From Anaerolineae bacterium (GTDB lineage Bacteria > Chloroflexota > Anaerolineae > 4572-78 > J111): a stretch of DNA of 64,000 nt. A program made the translations under genes and the position numbers. How positions within the stretch are numbered: the first letter of the stretch is position 1; each line of letters opens with the position of its first letter. The stretch spans positions 124,001 through 188,000 of the forward strand of contig JAHDWA010000006.1 in assembly GCA_023382535.1 (NCBI GenBank), given 5' to 3'. This document shows, one piece after another, positions 1 through 9,582 of this stretch. The notes under the pieces are model-generated. The model was not told where the DNA came from. It made no database searches and saw only the letters and a program-made list of their open reading frames with translations.

Positions 1-6
1 TTTAGA

Positions 7-2979
7 ATGTTCGTTGTGGTAATTAGTGTCGTGCTGCTGTTAATTGGGGGAATCACTTTTAGCCGAGCCACCTCTGGTGCGCCGATTCTTCTGGTAGTCA
101 ACGATAGCCCGGCCAACCCCAACAAATTTGGCCGTTACCTGGGAGAAATTCTGCGGGCCGAAGGATTGAACAGTTTTGAAATCATAGACGTAAGCGCATT
201 GAACGCCGGCATTCTGAGCGATCACGACCTGACAATCCTGGCCGAAACAAGCCTGAGCGCGGGTCAGGCGAGCCTGTTGAACGATTACGTCAATAACAAC
301 AACGGGCGGTTGATCGCCATGCGCCCGGACAGCCAGATCAAGGCCCTGTTTGGGTTGGGCAGCGCCAATGGGAGCTTGGTAGACGGTTATGTACGGATCA
401 ACACGAGTGCGGTACTGAGCGGGACGATACCGGGACAGGGCTTGAGCAGCGAAACGCTGCAAATCCACGGGACTGCTGACCAATACAGTCCGAGTGGGGG
501 GACGGTGCTGGCGCAGTTGTACAGCAATGCGAGCACATCCACCTCTTACCCGGCGGTGATCGCGGGATCGAGCGGGCGGGCGGTGGCATTTACGTATGAC
601 CTGGCGTGGAATGTCATCTACACCCGCCAGGGCAACCCGGCCAATGCAGGGGTGAATACGGATGGCGATCTGGACGAGTTTGGTAATCCAATCATCCGTA
701 CCATTGATCTATTTCAGGCTGCCGGTGGCGGCACGCCGTGGGTAGACTTGGATCGGATTCATATTCCCCAGGCGGATGAGCAGCAGCGACTGCTGGCCCG
801 GCTGGTCAGGCAGTTGGTGGGCGAAGTGCGGCCGCTGCCCCAGTTGTGGTACTTTCCGGGGACGGCCAAAACGATGCTGATCCTGACCGCCGATGCCCAC
901 GGCAACCCGACCAGTTTTTATCAGGACGAAATCAACAGCCTGAATGCGCGGGGAGCCACGGCGACGTTCTACCTGGCGTTGGCCGCCGAGCCGTTCGAGG
1001 AACAGCCGGGGAGTAACAACGATGTCCTGGATTGGGTGGCGCAGGGGCACACCTTTGGCATCCATCCCTACTGGTACAAGCCCGACGATCATGAGCCCTA
1101 TAACATCACCAACCTGGCCGAAGGATACAACGCCTACGACCTGTGGTTTGGGCTGCAATATCCAAACGTGCCGAAATCGCTGACGGTGCGGAACCATCAA
1201 ATCGCCTGGACGGGTTGGACGGATGCGGCGGAGATAGCGGAAGCGCACGGGTACCGGCTGGACACGAACTTCTATCACTGGGGGGCGTGGTTACAAAAGC
1301 CGGATGGGAGCTGGCCGCACGGGTACGTCACCGGGAGTGGACAGCCGATGAAGTTCATGGGGGCGGATGGGCAGTTGATCAACGTCTACCAGCAGTTGAC
1401 GCAGTTGGTGGATGAGCAGATGCTGCGACCGCCGGACTACGCCTTTGAGAATTTGAGTCCGACCCAAGCGATCACCGTTTCAAAACAGTTGATCAATGCG
1501 AGCCTGGGTGGGGATTATGCGGCCTTGATGACCCAATTTCACGTGGATTACTACACGGGCCAGCCGGCGCAGGAATGGGCAGAAGGAACGGTAGACTATG
1601 CCAACAGTCAGGGAGTGCCGGTATGGAATGCCGACCAATGGCTCACCTTCACCGAAACCCGCCACGACGCCAACTATGGAAATATTGCCTGGGATGATGT
1701 CAACAAGGTTTTAACGTTTAATCTGAGTGCAACCCTTACGACAGGTGTTGATCTCACAACCGTTTTGCCCTTAAATTACCGGGGTAACGATCTGGAAGCG
1801 ATTACGGTTGATGGTCTCACGGCCAATTTCAGTACTGAGACGATCAAGGGTATAGATGTTGCTTTTGTCGGTGTTCCTGCCGGTAATCACAGTTTTGTGG
1901 CCCACTATCACGACAATACGACGCCTACGCTCAGCCTCAATGATGTTACCGTGACAGAAGGGAATGTCGGATCAACCGCGGCGGTCTTTACGGCGACCCT
2001 TTCAAAAGCCAGTGTTCAAACTGTCACGGTCAATTATGATACGGTCAATGGGAGTGCCCTTGCTCCGGCTGACTACATTGCTGCCAGCGGCGTGCTGACT
2101 TTTGCGCCGGGGGTGCTGACCCGACCCCTCACCGTGACAATTCAAGGGGACACATTGCATGAGCCTGACGAGGTGTTTCAAGTCAACCTGGGCAGCCCGG
2201 TCAATGCCAGCATTGGCGATGGGCAGGGAGTTGGTACGATTATTGACGATGATGCCGGACCCGTGCTGAATATCAACGATGTCAGTGTGACCGAGGGGAA
2301 TGGGGGCACGGTTTCAGCCGTATTCAGCGTGACGCTGACAGCGGTGAGTGGGCAGACGGTGACGGTCAATTACAGTACGGCTGATGAGAGTGCCCTTGCT
2401 CCGGCTGACTACATTGCTGCCAGCGGCGTGCTGACTTTTGCGCCGGGGGTGCTGACCCGACCCCTCACCGTGACAATTCAAGGGGACACATTGCATGAGC
2501 CTGACGAGGTGTTTCAAGTCAACCTGGGCAGCCCGGTCAATGCCAGCATTGGCGATGGGCAGGGAGTTGGTACGATTATTGACGATGATGCCGGACCCGT
2601 GCTGAATATCAACGATGTCAGTGTGACCGAGGGGAATGGGGGCACGGTTTCAGCCGTATTCAGCGTGACGCTGACAGCGGTGAGTGGGCAGACGGTGACG
2701 GTCAATTACAGTACGGCTGATGAGAGTGCCCTTGCTCCGGCTGACTACATTGCTGCCAGCGGCGTGCTGACTTTTGCGCCGGGGGTGCTGACCCGACCCC
2801 TCACGGTCATGGTTAAAGGGGACACTCTGGTTGAAAGCGCAGAAACATTCCTGGTCAATTTGACTAATCCAGTTAATGCTAATTTCGGCGATAACCGGGG
2901 ACAGGGGATAATTGTCAACGATGACCAAGCAGACGTGACGCCTGAGCAAAAGGTTTTCTTACCAATTGTTGTTAAATAA
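7..2979 (+). CDS. Secreted polysaccharide-deacetylase-like protein with three Calx-beta repeats
   Basis: The 990-residue protein begins with a hydrophobic stretch typical of an exported protein. No basic residues precede it and the frame stays open to the window edge, so the true start may lie upstream. A NodB-like deacetylase region is suggested by a D-A-H at residues 296-298 and an H-T-x3-H metal-site motif at 348-353. Three Calx-beta modules follow from about 640 to 975, each with an acidic NDVSVTEGN-type start and an IIDDD-type end; such modules bind calcium in adhesins. The C-terminus is QKVFLPIVVK, almost identical to that of the next gene. Modules two and three are encoded by near-perfect 336-bp DNA repeats. 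The catalytic assignment is tentative because the canonical TFDDG motif is altered. Likely role: extracellular carbohydrate or cell-surface processing. Confidence 0.72.
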   Translation: MFVVVISVVLLLIGGITFSRATSGAPILLVVNDSPANPNKFGRYLGEILRAEGLNSFEIIDVSALNAGILSDHDLTILAETSLSAGQASLLNDYVNNNNGRLIAMRPDSQIKALFGLGSANGSLVDGYVRINTSAVLSGTIPGQGLSSETLQIHGTADQYSPSGGTVLAQLYSNASTSTSYPAVIAGSSGRAVAFTYDLAWNVIYTRQGNPANAGVNTDGDLDEFGNPIIRTIDLFQAAGGGTPWVDLDRIHIPQADEQQRLLARLVRQLVGEVRPLPQLWYFPGTAKTMLILTADAHGNPTSFYQDEINSLNARGATATFYLALAAEPFEEQPGSNNDVLDWVAQGHTFGIHPYWYKPDDHEPYNITNLAEGYNAYDLWFGLQYPNVPKSLTVRNHQIAWTGWTDAAEIAEAHGYRLDTNFYHWGAWLQKPDGSWPHGYVTGSGQPMKFMGADGQLINVYQQLTQLVDEQMLRPPDYAFENLSPTQAITVSKQLINASLGGDYAALMTQFHVDYYTGQPAQEWAEGTVDYANSQGVPVWNADQWLTFTETRHDANYGNIAWDDVNKVLTFNLSATLTTGVDLTTVLPLNYRGNDLEAITVDGLTANFSTETIKGIDVAFVGVPAGNHSFVAHYHDNTTPTLSLNDVTVTEGNVGSTAAVFTATLSKASVQTVTVNYDTVNGSALAPADYIAASGVLTFAPGVLTRPLTVTIQGDTLHEPDEVFQVNLGSPVNASIGDGQGVGTIIDDDAGPVLNINDVSVTEGNGGTVSAVFSVTLTAVSGQTVTVNYSTADESALAPADYIAASGVLTFAPGVLTRPLTVTIQGDTLHEPDEVFQVNLGSPVNASIGDGQGVGTIIDDDAGPVLNINDVSVTEGNGGTVSAVFSVTLTAVSGQTVTVNYSTADESALAPADYIAASGVLTFAPGVLTRPLTVMVKGDTLVESAETFLVNLTNPVNANFGDNRGQGIIVNDDQADVTPEQKVFLPIVVK
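2052..2804 (+). repeat. 336-bp tandem repeat (2.2 copies) encoding Calx-beta modules
   Basis: Bases 2052-2468 recur without a visible difference at 2388-2804, giving a period of 336 bp (112 codons). The unit covers one Calx-beta module and keeps the reading frame. Identity ends sharply on both sides. This points to recent duplication or gene conversion, not old domain divergence. Confidence 0.93.
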
Positions 2980-3048
2980 ATTGAGACTCTGGTCTGATGC
3001 GTGCCTATCAAGTTGTCTAACCGTAGTTTTAAAGAAAGAGGTACCATT

Positions 3049-5460
3049 ATGAAACAGCGCATCGTTCTCTTACTTAGCGCAATCGCCTTGGCCCTGACAA
3101 TTAGCCTTGTATTGATCCTGCCTCTGTCTGTTAGGGCCGCAGGCGGCAGCATCACCCAAACCAGCACTGCTGATTTCAGTCAAAGTTGTACCGTCTTGAC
3201 GAACACCGCTTCGGCTCCGGTTTTGGCCAATACTCACGTGAGTGATGTGGCCAGCGGCACCGTCACCCTGGCGGCTACCTTCCTTGACGATTTTAACGTT
3301 GCTACGCTTGATCCTCGTTGGGAGACAGGCAACTGGAGCGGCAGCAGCGCGCCCCTGATCAGCAGCAGTATTTTGACTGTACCCACCGGGACGTGGGTGC
3401 GCTCGACCGGAACCTATACTTACGGCGTGATTGAAGCTGTGGCCGAGTTTGGTCCGGGTATGTTTCAGCATATCGGTTTTGCCAGTAGTGAATTTGCAGC
3501 CGACCGCTACTTCATCTTTAGTACAGCCGGTACTACAGATACGTTATTTGCCCGGGTCAATAACAGTGTAAGTGAACAATCTGTTAATCTTGGCCCGCTT
3601 CCAACTGGCTTGCATCGTTATACCATCCAGTGGAAACCTTTGGATGCCACTACAGACCATATCAGCTTCTTCTTGAATGGAACCATTCAGGCCGAATTTG
3701 ACGTGACCAACGTCGGGGCAACTGGCTTTCATCTTTATCTATCAAACAACGGCGCGGCCGACCTGCAAGTTGACAAAGCCCAGGTCGAACCCCCTTATGT
3801 GAGCAGCGGCACTTATACCAGTTGTGCTTTGGACGCCGATTCGGGTAACGGCTGGCAAACCATCAGTTGGGATGCGTCGTTGACTTCTTCTACCACCTTA
3901 ACCGTCGAAGCCCGGGTTTCAACCAACGGTTCCACCTGGAGCGCCTGGGAGAGTGTTGCCAATGGCGGTCCGGTTAACAGCAGCACTCTGGCTCGTTATG
4001 CTCAATACCGCCTGTTCCTCGCCACCGGAGATACCCAGCTTAGCCCGGAAGTCGGTTCGGTGACGCTAGATTACAACACCCTCCCCAGCCTGTCTATTAA
4101 TGATGTAAGCATAACCGAAGGGAATACCGGAACGGTTAACACCGTCTTTACCGTCACCTTAGCAGCCACCAGCACTTACACCACTACCGTCAATTACACG
4201 ACAGCCATCAGTACGGCGGTCGCCCCGGCCGATTACCTGACCGCAGCGGGTTTATTGACCTTCCCGCCTGATGTCACCAGCCGGACGATCACGGTAGCCG
4301 TGGTGGGTGATCTCATAGATGAGACTGACGAAAAATTTTTGGTCAACCTGAGCAATCCCGCCAACGCCACCATTGCCGACAGTCAGGGCGTGGGTACGAT
4401 TACCGATGATGATCCCGCGCCGACGGTGAGCATCAACGATGTGGCGGTAGCTGAGGGTAATAGTGGGACGGTCAACGCCGCCTTTACTGTTTCACTTTCT
4501 CAGGCAAGCGGCAAAAGTATCACTGTAGATTACGCAACGGTCAACAGTTCAGCGACTGCTCCAGGCGATTACCTGGCCGCCAGCGGCAGGTTGACCTTTA
4601 CCCCTGGGATTACAACCCAACAAATCACAGTTGTCATCAATGGTGACAGCATGGTTGAGCCTAACGAAACGTTTCAAGTCAACCTGACCAACCTGGTTAA
4701 CCTGAATGCCGGCGGCAACGATACACAAGGCATCGGGACGATTACCAATGATGACGCCGCCGGAGTAACGATTATCCAATCAGGGGGCAACACCAATGTT
4801 GCTGAAGGCGGGGCTGCCGATACCTATCAGATCCAGTTGACCAGCCAACCGCTAGCCACCGTCACCATTAGCGTTAATCCCGGCAGCCAGGTTAGCGTCA
4901 ATCCGGTCAGCGTGGTTTTCACGACTACCAATTGGAACGCTGCCCAAACAATTACGGTAACGGCGGTAAACGACCTGGTAGCCGAGGGGGCGCATACGGG
5001 TGTTATCAGTCACACCGCCAGCAGCACCGACAGCAACTATAATGGGCTGGCCATTAACAATGTCACCGCGAATATCACCGACAATGATACAGCCGGGGTT
5101 AGTGTTGCTCCTACCGTTCTGGCGGTAACGGAAGGAGGGATCACGGCCACCTATGCCATCAGTTTGACCAGTCAGCCGGTAGTTACAGTGACAGTTAGTA
5201 TGACGACCAATGGTCAAGTTAGTGTTGGGCCGGTGTCACTTAATTTTAACTCGTCCAACTGGAACATATCCCGGCCTGTTGTCGTAACTGCGATTAATGA
5301 TACCGTTTCGGAAAGTTCACCCCATTCCGGAGTGATCACCCATACCGTTACCAGCGCCGACTCTAAATACCATAACATTGCCACTTCTGGCGTCACCGCG
5401 AATATTACCGATAATGATGTGGTGGACCAAAAAGTGTTTTTGCCGGTTGTTATTAAATAA
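3049..5460 (+). CDS. Secreted Calx-beta adhesin-like protein
   Basis: The start at 3049 is preferred over an in-frame GTG at 3001 because a purine-rich AAAGAGG site lies just upstream and the protein then opens with a classical signal peptide (MKQR, hydrophobic core, cleavage near VRAAGG). Mature order: a concanavalin/laminin-G-like beta-sandwich region (about 30-260), a linker domain, two Calx-beta modules (about 345-570), then two roughly 105-residue repeats with a V-x-E-G-G start and an N-I-T-D-N-D end. The C-terminus is DQKVFLPVVIK, matching the gene before it. It follows that gene by 69 bp in the same direction. Function is inferred as calcium-dependent surface adhesion or matrix binding; no catalytic residues were recognised. 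Confidence 0.75.
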   Translation: MKQRIVLLLSAIALALTISLVLILPLSVRAAGGSITQTSTADFSQSCTVLTNTASAPVLANTHVSDVASGTVTLAATFLDDFNVATLDPRWETGNWSGSSAPLISSSILTVPTGTWVRSTGTYTYGVIEAVAEFGPGMFQHIGFASSEFAADRYFIFSTAGTTDTLFARVNNSVSEQSVNLGPLPTGLHRYTIQWKPLDATTDHISFFLNGTIQAEFDVTNVGATGFHLYLSNNGAADLQVDKAQVEPPYVSSGTYTSCALDADSGNGWQTISWDASLTSSTTLTVEARVSTNGSTWSAWESVANGGPVNSSTLARYAQYRLFLATGDTQLSPEVGSVTLDYNTLPSLSINDVSITEGNTGTVNTVFTVTLAATSTYTTTVNYTTAISTAVAPADYLTAAGLLTFPPDVTSRTITVAVVGDLIDETDEKFLVNLSNPANATIADSQGVGTITDDDPAPTVSINDVAVAEGNSGTVNAAFTVSLSQASGKSITVDYATVNSSATAPGDYLAASGRLTFTPGITTQQITVVINGDSMVEPNETFQVNLTNLVNLNAGGNDTQGIGTITNDDAAGVTIIQSGGNTNVAEGGAADTYQIQLTSQPLATVTISVNPGSQVSVNPVSVVFTTTNWNAAQTITVTAVNDLVAEGAHTGVISHTASSTDSNYNGLAINNVTANITDNDTAGVSVAPTVLAVTEGGITATYAISLTSQPVVTVTVSMTTNGQVSVGPVSLNFNSSNWNISRPVVVTAINDTVSESSPHSGVITHTVTSADSKYHNIATSGVTANITDNDVVDQKVFLPVVIK

Positions 5461-5476
5461 CCCCAATCTGAAAATA

Positions 5477-5520
5477 GAGCACAAATTTTGTTGCCCCGAT
5501 AAGATTTGTGCTCTTCATTT
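5477..5520 (+). terminator. Rho-independent terminator after the Calx-beta gene
   Basis: GAGCACAAAT (5477-5486) pairs perfectly with ATTTGTGCTC (5504-5513), followed by a T-rich run. It lies 17 bp after the stop codon. Confidence 0.8.
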
Positions 5521-5589
5521 TTATTCCTTGGTTCTCCAGAGAATAGACCTAATGGGATGAAAAATTCTGAATATAAGTGAGGTTTCTGG

Positions 5590-7203
5590 ATGCTGCGAAA
5601 AATTTTCCTGATGAATTTGCTTTTTGGATTAGCCCTATTTTTGGCGGGCTTTAGCACTGATCCCTGGCCGGCCCTTCCCGTGAACGGCCAAATTTCTGCT
5701 CAACCTATCTCGCCTCAAACCTGGCCGGCCAGCCCTTCGAGCTTGCCGGCGCTATCCCACTCCGGCTTGATGGCTGCAACGGCAGACTACACCACTTATT
5801 TGCCAATTATGTTAGATCCCACGCCGAATCCTGCGCCGCCTGCTGTTCTGGAGCCGTTCGAGTCTTCTGAAGCGAATTGGCAGGTTTTCGCAGATACCTC
5901 AGGTAGCAGCAGTGTTGAGCAGAGTAACACTCAGGCCGCTGCTGGCAGTTATTCAGCCAGGTTGGCTACTTTCAGTAGTTCGGGTAGTGCCCGGATTCGG
6001 AGCAACTTCTCCGACGCTGGGCCAACCCATATTTGGAACGAACGTCCTGGTACCTATTTCTGGCAGTTAGCCAGTGTCTATTTACCATCCTCTACGGTAA
6101 CTCAACTTGGTCCCAATGACTATCTCACTTTAGCGGGCTTGTGGCCTAGTAGTGGTGGAACTTACGGGTGGTGGCTACAGATTAGACAGGGCGGACAGCT
6201 TTTTGTGAAGGGCTATAACAGTGACGGCGTTTCGAAAGAGTTTCGAGTTTATGGCAATTTCCCTCAGGACAGGTGGGTTAACCTGGAAGTGGGCCTGCAT
6301 TCGCAAAATGGGCCAGGGGTTAAGCGAGCCTTTGCCTTTTTAGTTGATGGCGATTTTTACGGGTGGTATCATCAGGGGCATATGGCCGATGAAACTTATA
6401 ATCGCGTGGCCATGGGTATTCTTTCTACCAATAGTAATGCTCCTTTGGAGTTGTTTGTTGACCAGTGGCGGGTTACCACGAGCAATAAATTCCCTGGTGG
6501 TGCTGATAAGCGGCCTACAACCAATTTGCAGGAACATAACTACTCTAACCAGAGTGGTATCGGCTGGCAAATTGACTGGTCTACCTGGGGTAATGATTTA
6601 CGGCTCGACCCCCAGCATGGTCTGTACTCAAACTCTGATCGCTTACAATCCGGGCGCAACATTGATCGCATGCCCGATCTTACGAGTGGTTGGGCCGAAA
6701 TTGAGATTGACTGGGTTGCAGGCCCTCCCCCCGCCGACTACAACCTGCTGCCTGGGGCCTTCGCCGGTTTGGTGGGATTTCGTAAAGAGATTAACCGTGA
6801 GGAGAATCTGGAAGTAGCTCCTGCCGTAGACAACAACACCGTCAAGTTAATCTATAACGCCTGGGTTGGTACTGGGGTGGACTTCAGTAAATGGACGTTG
6901 CCCGTTGCTACAACCGTTAATGATGGTCGCAACATCCCTGAGCCGGGTGATATTATTCGGGTGCGTTGGCAACAGATGACCACAACAAACCTCAACGTCC
7001 GGGTTAGTTACTACGACGCCAGTACAAACACTTGGTACACTAATATCATCAACTCTACCGTCAATGTATCCAGTATCCCGGGTGGGAGTAACGGCCCGGT
7101 CAATTACAATGACGGCTATCACACTGCCTCATCTATCACGATTGATTCGCCTTACTATTCGATCAGGCGCTACAAGGTAGGGACGCTGGCGACCTACCCT
7201 TAA
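5590..7203 (+). CDS. Secreted protein of unknown function, beta-sandwich-like
   Basis: 537 residues with an N-terminal signal peptide (MLRKIF plus a hydrophobic core). A YTTYLPIM segment near residue 66 resembles the C-terminal motif of the neighbouring secreted proteins, but here it precedes a proline-rich linker. The remainder is rich in W, Y, G, S and T and resembles concanavalin-like folds found in polysaccharide lyases and carbohydrate-binding proteins. I did not recognise a family or a catalytic motif. A GAGG ribosome site precedes the ATG. The gene sits directly before the glycan operon, so a role in handling the exported polysaccharide is plausible but unproven. Confidence 0.62.
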   Translation: MLRKIFLMNLLFGLALFLAGFSTDPWPALPVNGQISAQPISPQTWPASPSSLPALSHSGLMAATADYTTYLPIMLDPTPNPAPPAVLEPFESSEANWQVFADTSGSSSVEQSNTQAAAGSYSARLATFSSSGSARIRSNFSDAGPTHIWNERPGTYFWQLASVYLPSSTVTQLGPNDYLTLAGLWPSSGGTYGWWLQIRQGGQLFVKGYNSDGVSKEFRVYGNFPQDRWVNLEVGLHSQNGPGVKRAFAFLVDGDFYGWYHQGHMADETYNRVAMGILSTNSNAPLELFVDQWRVTTSNKFPGGADKRPTTNLQEHNYSNQSGIGWQIDWSTWGNDLRLDPQHGLYSNSDRLQSGRNIDRMPDLTSGWAEIEIDWVAGPPPADYNLLPGAFAGLVGFRKEINREENLEVAPAVDNNTVKLIYNAWVGTGVDFSKWTLPVATTVNDGRNIPEPGDIIRVRWQQMTTTNLNVRVSYYDASTNTWYTNIINSTVNVSSIPGGSNGPVNYNDGYHTASSITIDSPYYSIRRYKVGTLATYP

Positions 7204-7258
7204 TTTAACTCTAACTTTTTTCTAAGTTTCTTCTTACAGCTTTATCACAAAGTGGTTT

Positions 7259-7264
7259 TATAAT
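7259..7264 (+). promoter_or_regulatory. Candidate -10 element for the glycan operon
   Basis: A perfect TATAAT lies 65 bp before the first operon gene. The -35 side is weak (TTACAG at 7234-7239 with a long 19-bp spacer), so only the -10 is supported. Confidence 0.4.
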
Positions 7265-7328
7265 GACCACAATTGATTTATTGAAAAGATTTATTCTGAA
7301 AGACAGAATTTAAGAAAGGTAATAAACG

Positions 7329-8363
7329 ATGGATTCCGTGCGAATGGGTGTAATTGGGGCCGGGATGATGGGCCAGCGGCACTGCCGAGTTTATTCAAAT
7401 TTGCGCCGGACACAATTGATGGGCATTTGCGACGCCCGACCGGAAACTGGACGCCGCATAGCGCAGCAGTATGATGTGCCCTTTTATGATGATGTTGACG
7501 AGCTTTTGCAGCATGTTGATGCGGTCAGCTTGGTCACACCCACCCCATTTCATTTTGAATTGGCCATGCGCTGTTTGGCCCAGGGTGTCCACGTGTTGGT
7601 GGAAAAGCCGATCACCGAAACCCTGGAACAGGCAGAAATTTTGACCCAAACGGCCGAAGCCAGCAACCTGATCGTTCAAGTAGGCCATATCGAACGGTTC
7701 AATCCTACCTTTTCGGAACTAAAAAATGTTTTGGAAGATGTTACCCCTCTGGCCGTTAACCTTCGCCGGCTTAGCCCCTACGAAGGCAGCAACACCGATG
7801 TGGATGTTGTTTTAGATCTGATGATCCACGATTTGGATTTGGTATTGAATTTGATGAAGCAAGTGCCAACTTCCGTTAATGCGTACGGGTTAACTGCCTT
7901 TAGCGGGGCTATTGACCACGCCGTTGCCCATCTGAGTTTTGAGTCCGGGCCGCTGGTCACAGTTACCGCTTCCCGTGTGACCGAGCAAAAAGTCCGCTCC
8001 CTGGAAGTCACGGCGATGGAAGCCTACCTCGAGGGCGACCTGTTGAACAAGAGTATTTTGGTTCACCGGCGCACGATTGGTGAATATCTGAATAACAACA
8101 AGTATCGCCAGGAAAGCATTGTCGAACGCATCCATGTGCCGATTGTCGAGCCGCTGTTTGCCGAGCTGCAGCATTTTGTCGAATCTGTTCTGGAAAATAA
8201 AACTCCGCGCGTAACGGCCCGTGATGGTCTCGACGCCTTGCGCTTGGCCCAAGATATTCGAGCGGCGATTCACACCCGCTTGGTTGATGCCCATTCGATC
8301 AATAAACCCAAAGCCACGCGATACAGCTTTATCGCTTCTACCCAGGCTTCAGTTCAGAATTAA
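7329..8363 (+). CDS. Gfo/Idh/MocA family NAD(P)-dependent oxidoreductase
   Basis: 344 residues with an N-terminal Rossmann fold (G-V-I-G-A-G-M-M-G at about 8-16) and the family EKP motif whose lysine is catalytic. The C-terminal half carries the DLMIHDLDLVL segment typical of the second family domain. A GAAAGG site precedes the ATG. It is the first gene of a same-strand run with a GT2 glycosyltransferase, a flippase-like subunit and UDP-GlcNAc 2-epimerase. It therefore probably oxidises a sugar nucleotide, for example UDP-GlcNAc or UDP-ManNAc derivatives, during surface-glycan synthesis. The exact substrate cannot be read from sequence. Confidence 0.85.
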   Translation: MDSVRMGVIGAGMMGQRHCRVYSNLRRTQLMGICDARPETGRRIAQQYDVPFYDDVDELLQHVDAVSLVTPTPFHFELAMRCLAQGVHVLVEKPITETLEQAEILTQTAEASNLIVQVGHIERFNPTFSELKNVLEDVTPLAVNLRRLSPYEGSNTDVDVVLDLMIHDLDLVLNLMKQVPTSVNAYGLTAFSGAIDHAVAHLSFESGPLVTVTASRVTEQKVRSLEVTAMEAYLEGDLLNKSILVHRRTIGEYLNNNKYRQESIVERIHVPIVEPLFAELQHFVESVLENKTPRVTARDGLDALRLAQDIRAAIHTRLVDAHSINKPKATRYSFIASTQASVQN

Positions 8364-8381
8364 CTTCATGGAGGATTTTCA

Positions 8382-9152
8382 ATGGATTTATCAATTGTTG
8401 TGCCCTGCTTTAACGAAGCTGATAACGTGCCCAAGATTCGGCAGGAATTTTTTCCGGTCGTGGCTGAATTGGCTAAGACCCGCTCTACTGAGGTCATCTT
8501 TGTAGACGACGGTAGCAGCGATGGGACCTGGCAAGCTTTGGTGGACGCTTTTGGTGAGCCGGACTACCTGCCTGGCGTTATTATCAGATTTGAGCGCCAT
8601 CAAGTTAATCGTGGCCTGGGTGCGGCTATTCGTACCGGTTTTGCGGCTTCCAGAGGCGAGATAGTTGTGACCACCGATAGCGACGGGACCTACAAATTCA
8701 CCGAAATTCCAGCCCTGCTGGCCTGCCTGACCCCTGATGTGGATATGGTAACAGCCTCACCGTATCACCCCCAGGGCGGCATTGTGGGTGTCCCGGCTTA
8801 TCGCCTGATTCTCAGCCAGGGCTCTTCGATCATGTACCGGGTCTTGGTTAACTGGCATATCCACACCTATACTTCTCTTTTCCGAGCCTATCGCCGTAAG
8901 GTAGTTGACCATGTTCCCTTTGAGTCTGATGGGTTCCGGGCCGGCACCGAAGTCCTGGTCAATGGGATGCTAATGGGGTATCGCGTTGCTGAATACCCAA
9001 CGGTACTTTATTCACGGGTTTTTGGCACATCCAAAGCAAAATTGCTTCGCACGATAAAAGCGCACTTGCAATATCAGGGGCAAGTGCTGCTGCACCGGCT
9101 CAGTCTGAAACCTACTCCCCAACCCCGCCAAGTTATGGGAGGCCAAAAATGA
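8382..9152 (+). CDS. Family 2 glycosyltransferase
   Basis: 256 residues. The GT-A fold is shown by VVPCFNEADNV near the N-terminus, the nucleotide-binding VDDGSSDGTW and a DSDGTY acidic site equivalent to DXD. A GGAGG site sits 6 bp before the ATG. No C-terminal membrane segments were seen, unlike GtrB-type enzymes. It overlaps the next gene by 4 bp (ATGA), and that gene encodes a small multi-span membrane protein. The pair resembles a polyprenyl-phosphate sugar transferase working with a flippase subunit. The donor sugar is unknown. Confidence 0.85.
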   Translation: MDLSIVVPCFNEADNVPKIRQEFFPVVAELAKTRSTEVIFVDDGSSDGTWQALVDAFGEPDYLPGVIIRFERHQVNRGLGAAIRTGFAASRGEIVVTTDSDGTYKFTEIPALLACLTPDVDMVTASPYHPQGGIVGVPAYRLILSQGSSIMYRVLVNWHIHTYTSLFRAYRRKVVDHVPFESDGFRAGTEVLVNGMLMGYRVAEYPTVLYSRVFGTSKAKLLRTIKAHLQYQGQVLLHRLSLKPTPQPRQVMGGQK

Positions 9153-9559
9153 GCGTTCTTAATTCCATTCTCAGCAGGAGCAAAGCACAAATGACAATTG
9201 CAATTACCTATATCTTAATCAGTGTTGTAGCCGGGGCCGTGGGTCAGATTATGCTCAAAAAGGGCATGAGCACCATGGGGCCACTGACCCTCAGCTTGGA
9301 TCAACTCTTCAATATTCTCTGGCGTATTGGGACCAACCCTTATGTTGTCATTGGTCTGGCGATCTATGTGACCGGTACTGTATTTTGGCTGGCGGCGTTG
9401 TCGCGGGTAGACCTGAGCTATGCCTATCCCTTTGCCAGCCTGAGTTACGCCGTGATGCTTGTGGCTTCATGGCAGTTATTTAACGAAAACATTACCCCGT
9501 TTCGTCTGGTCGGCACGTTAGTGGTTTGCCTGGGCGTATTTCTCATCTCCCGCAGTTAG
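9149..9559 (+). CDS. EamA/SMR-like small membrane protein, ArnE-type flippase subunit
   Basis: 136 residues with four predicted membrane helices. The pattern resembles small-multidrug-resistance and ArnE/F-type undecaprenyl-phosphate sugar flippases (GQIMLKKGM near the N-terminus, YPFASLSYAVM in the third helix). It overlaps the preceding GT2 gene by ATGA. An internal ATG at 9191 with AGGAG ten bases before it is an alternative start that would remove 14 non-conserved residues. Expected role: moving a lipid-linked sugar made by the upstream enzyme across the membrane. Confidence 0.75.
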   Translation: MSVLNSILSRSKAQMTIAITYILISVVAGAVGQIMLKKGMSTMGPLTLSLDQLFNILWRIGTNPYVVIGLAIYVTGTVFWLAALSRVDLSYAYPFASLSYAVMLVASWQLFNENITPFRLVGTLVVCLGVFLISRS

Positions 9560-9582
9560 CGGATTACAGGAAGCAGATAATC

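Noticed and set aside
709..1278. Minus-strand 189-codon frame
   Set aside because: Antisense to the deacetylase-like region; no ribosome site or family.
2940..2979. LPxTG sortase signal in the Calx-beta proteins
   Set aside because: The LPIV/LPVV ends lack the T-G, the following hydrophobic helix and the basic tail, so they are treated as a different motif.
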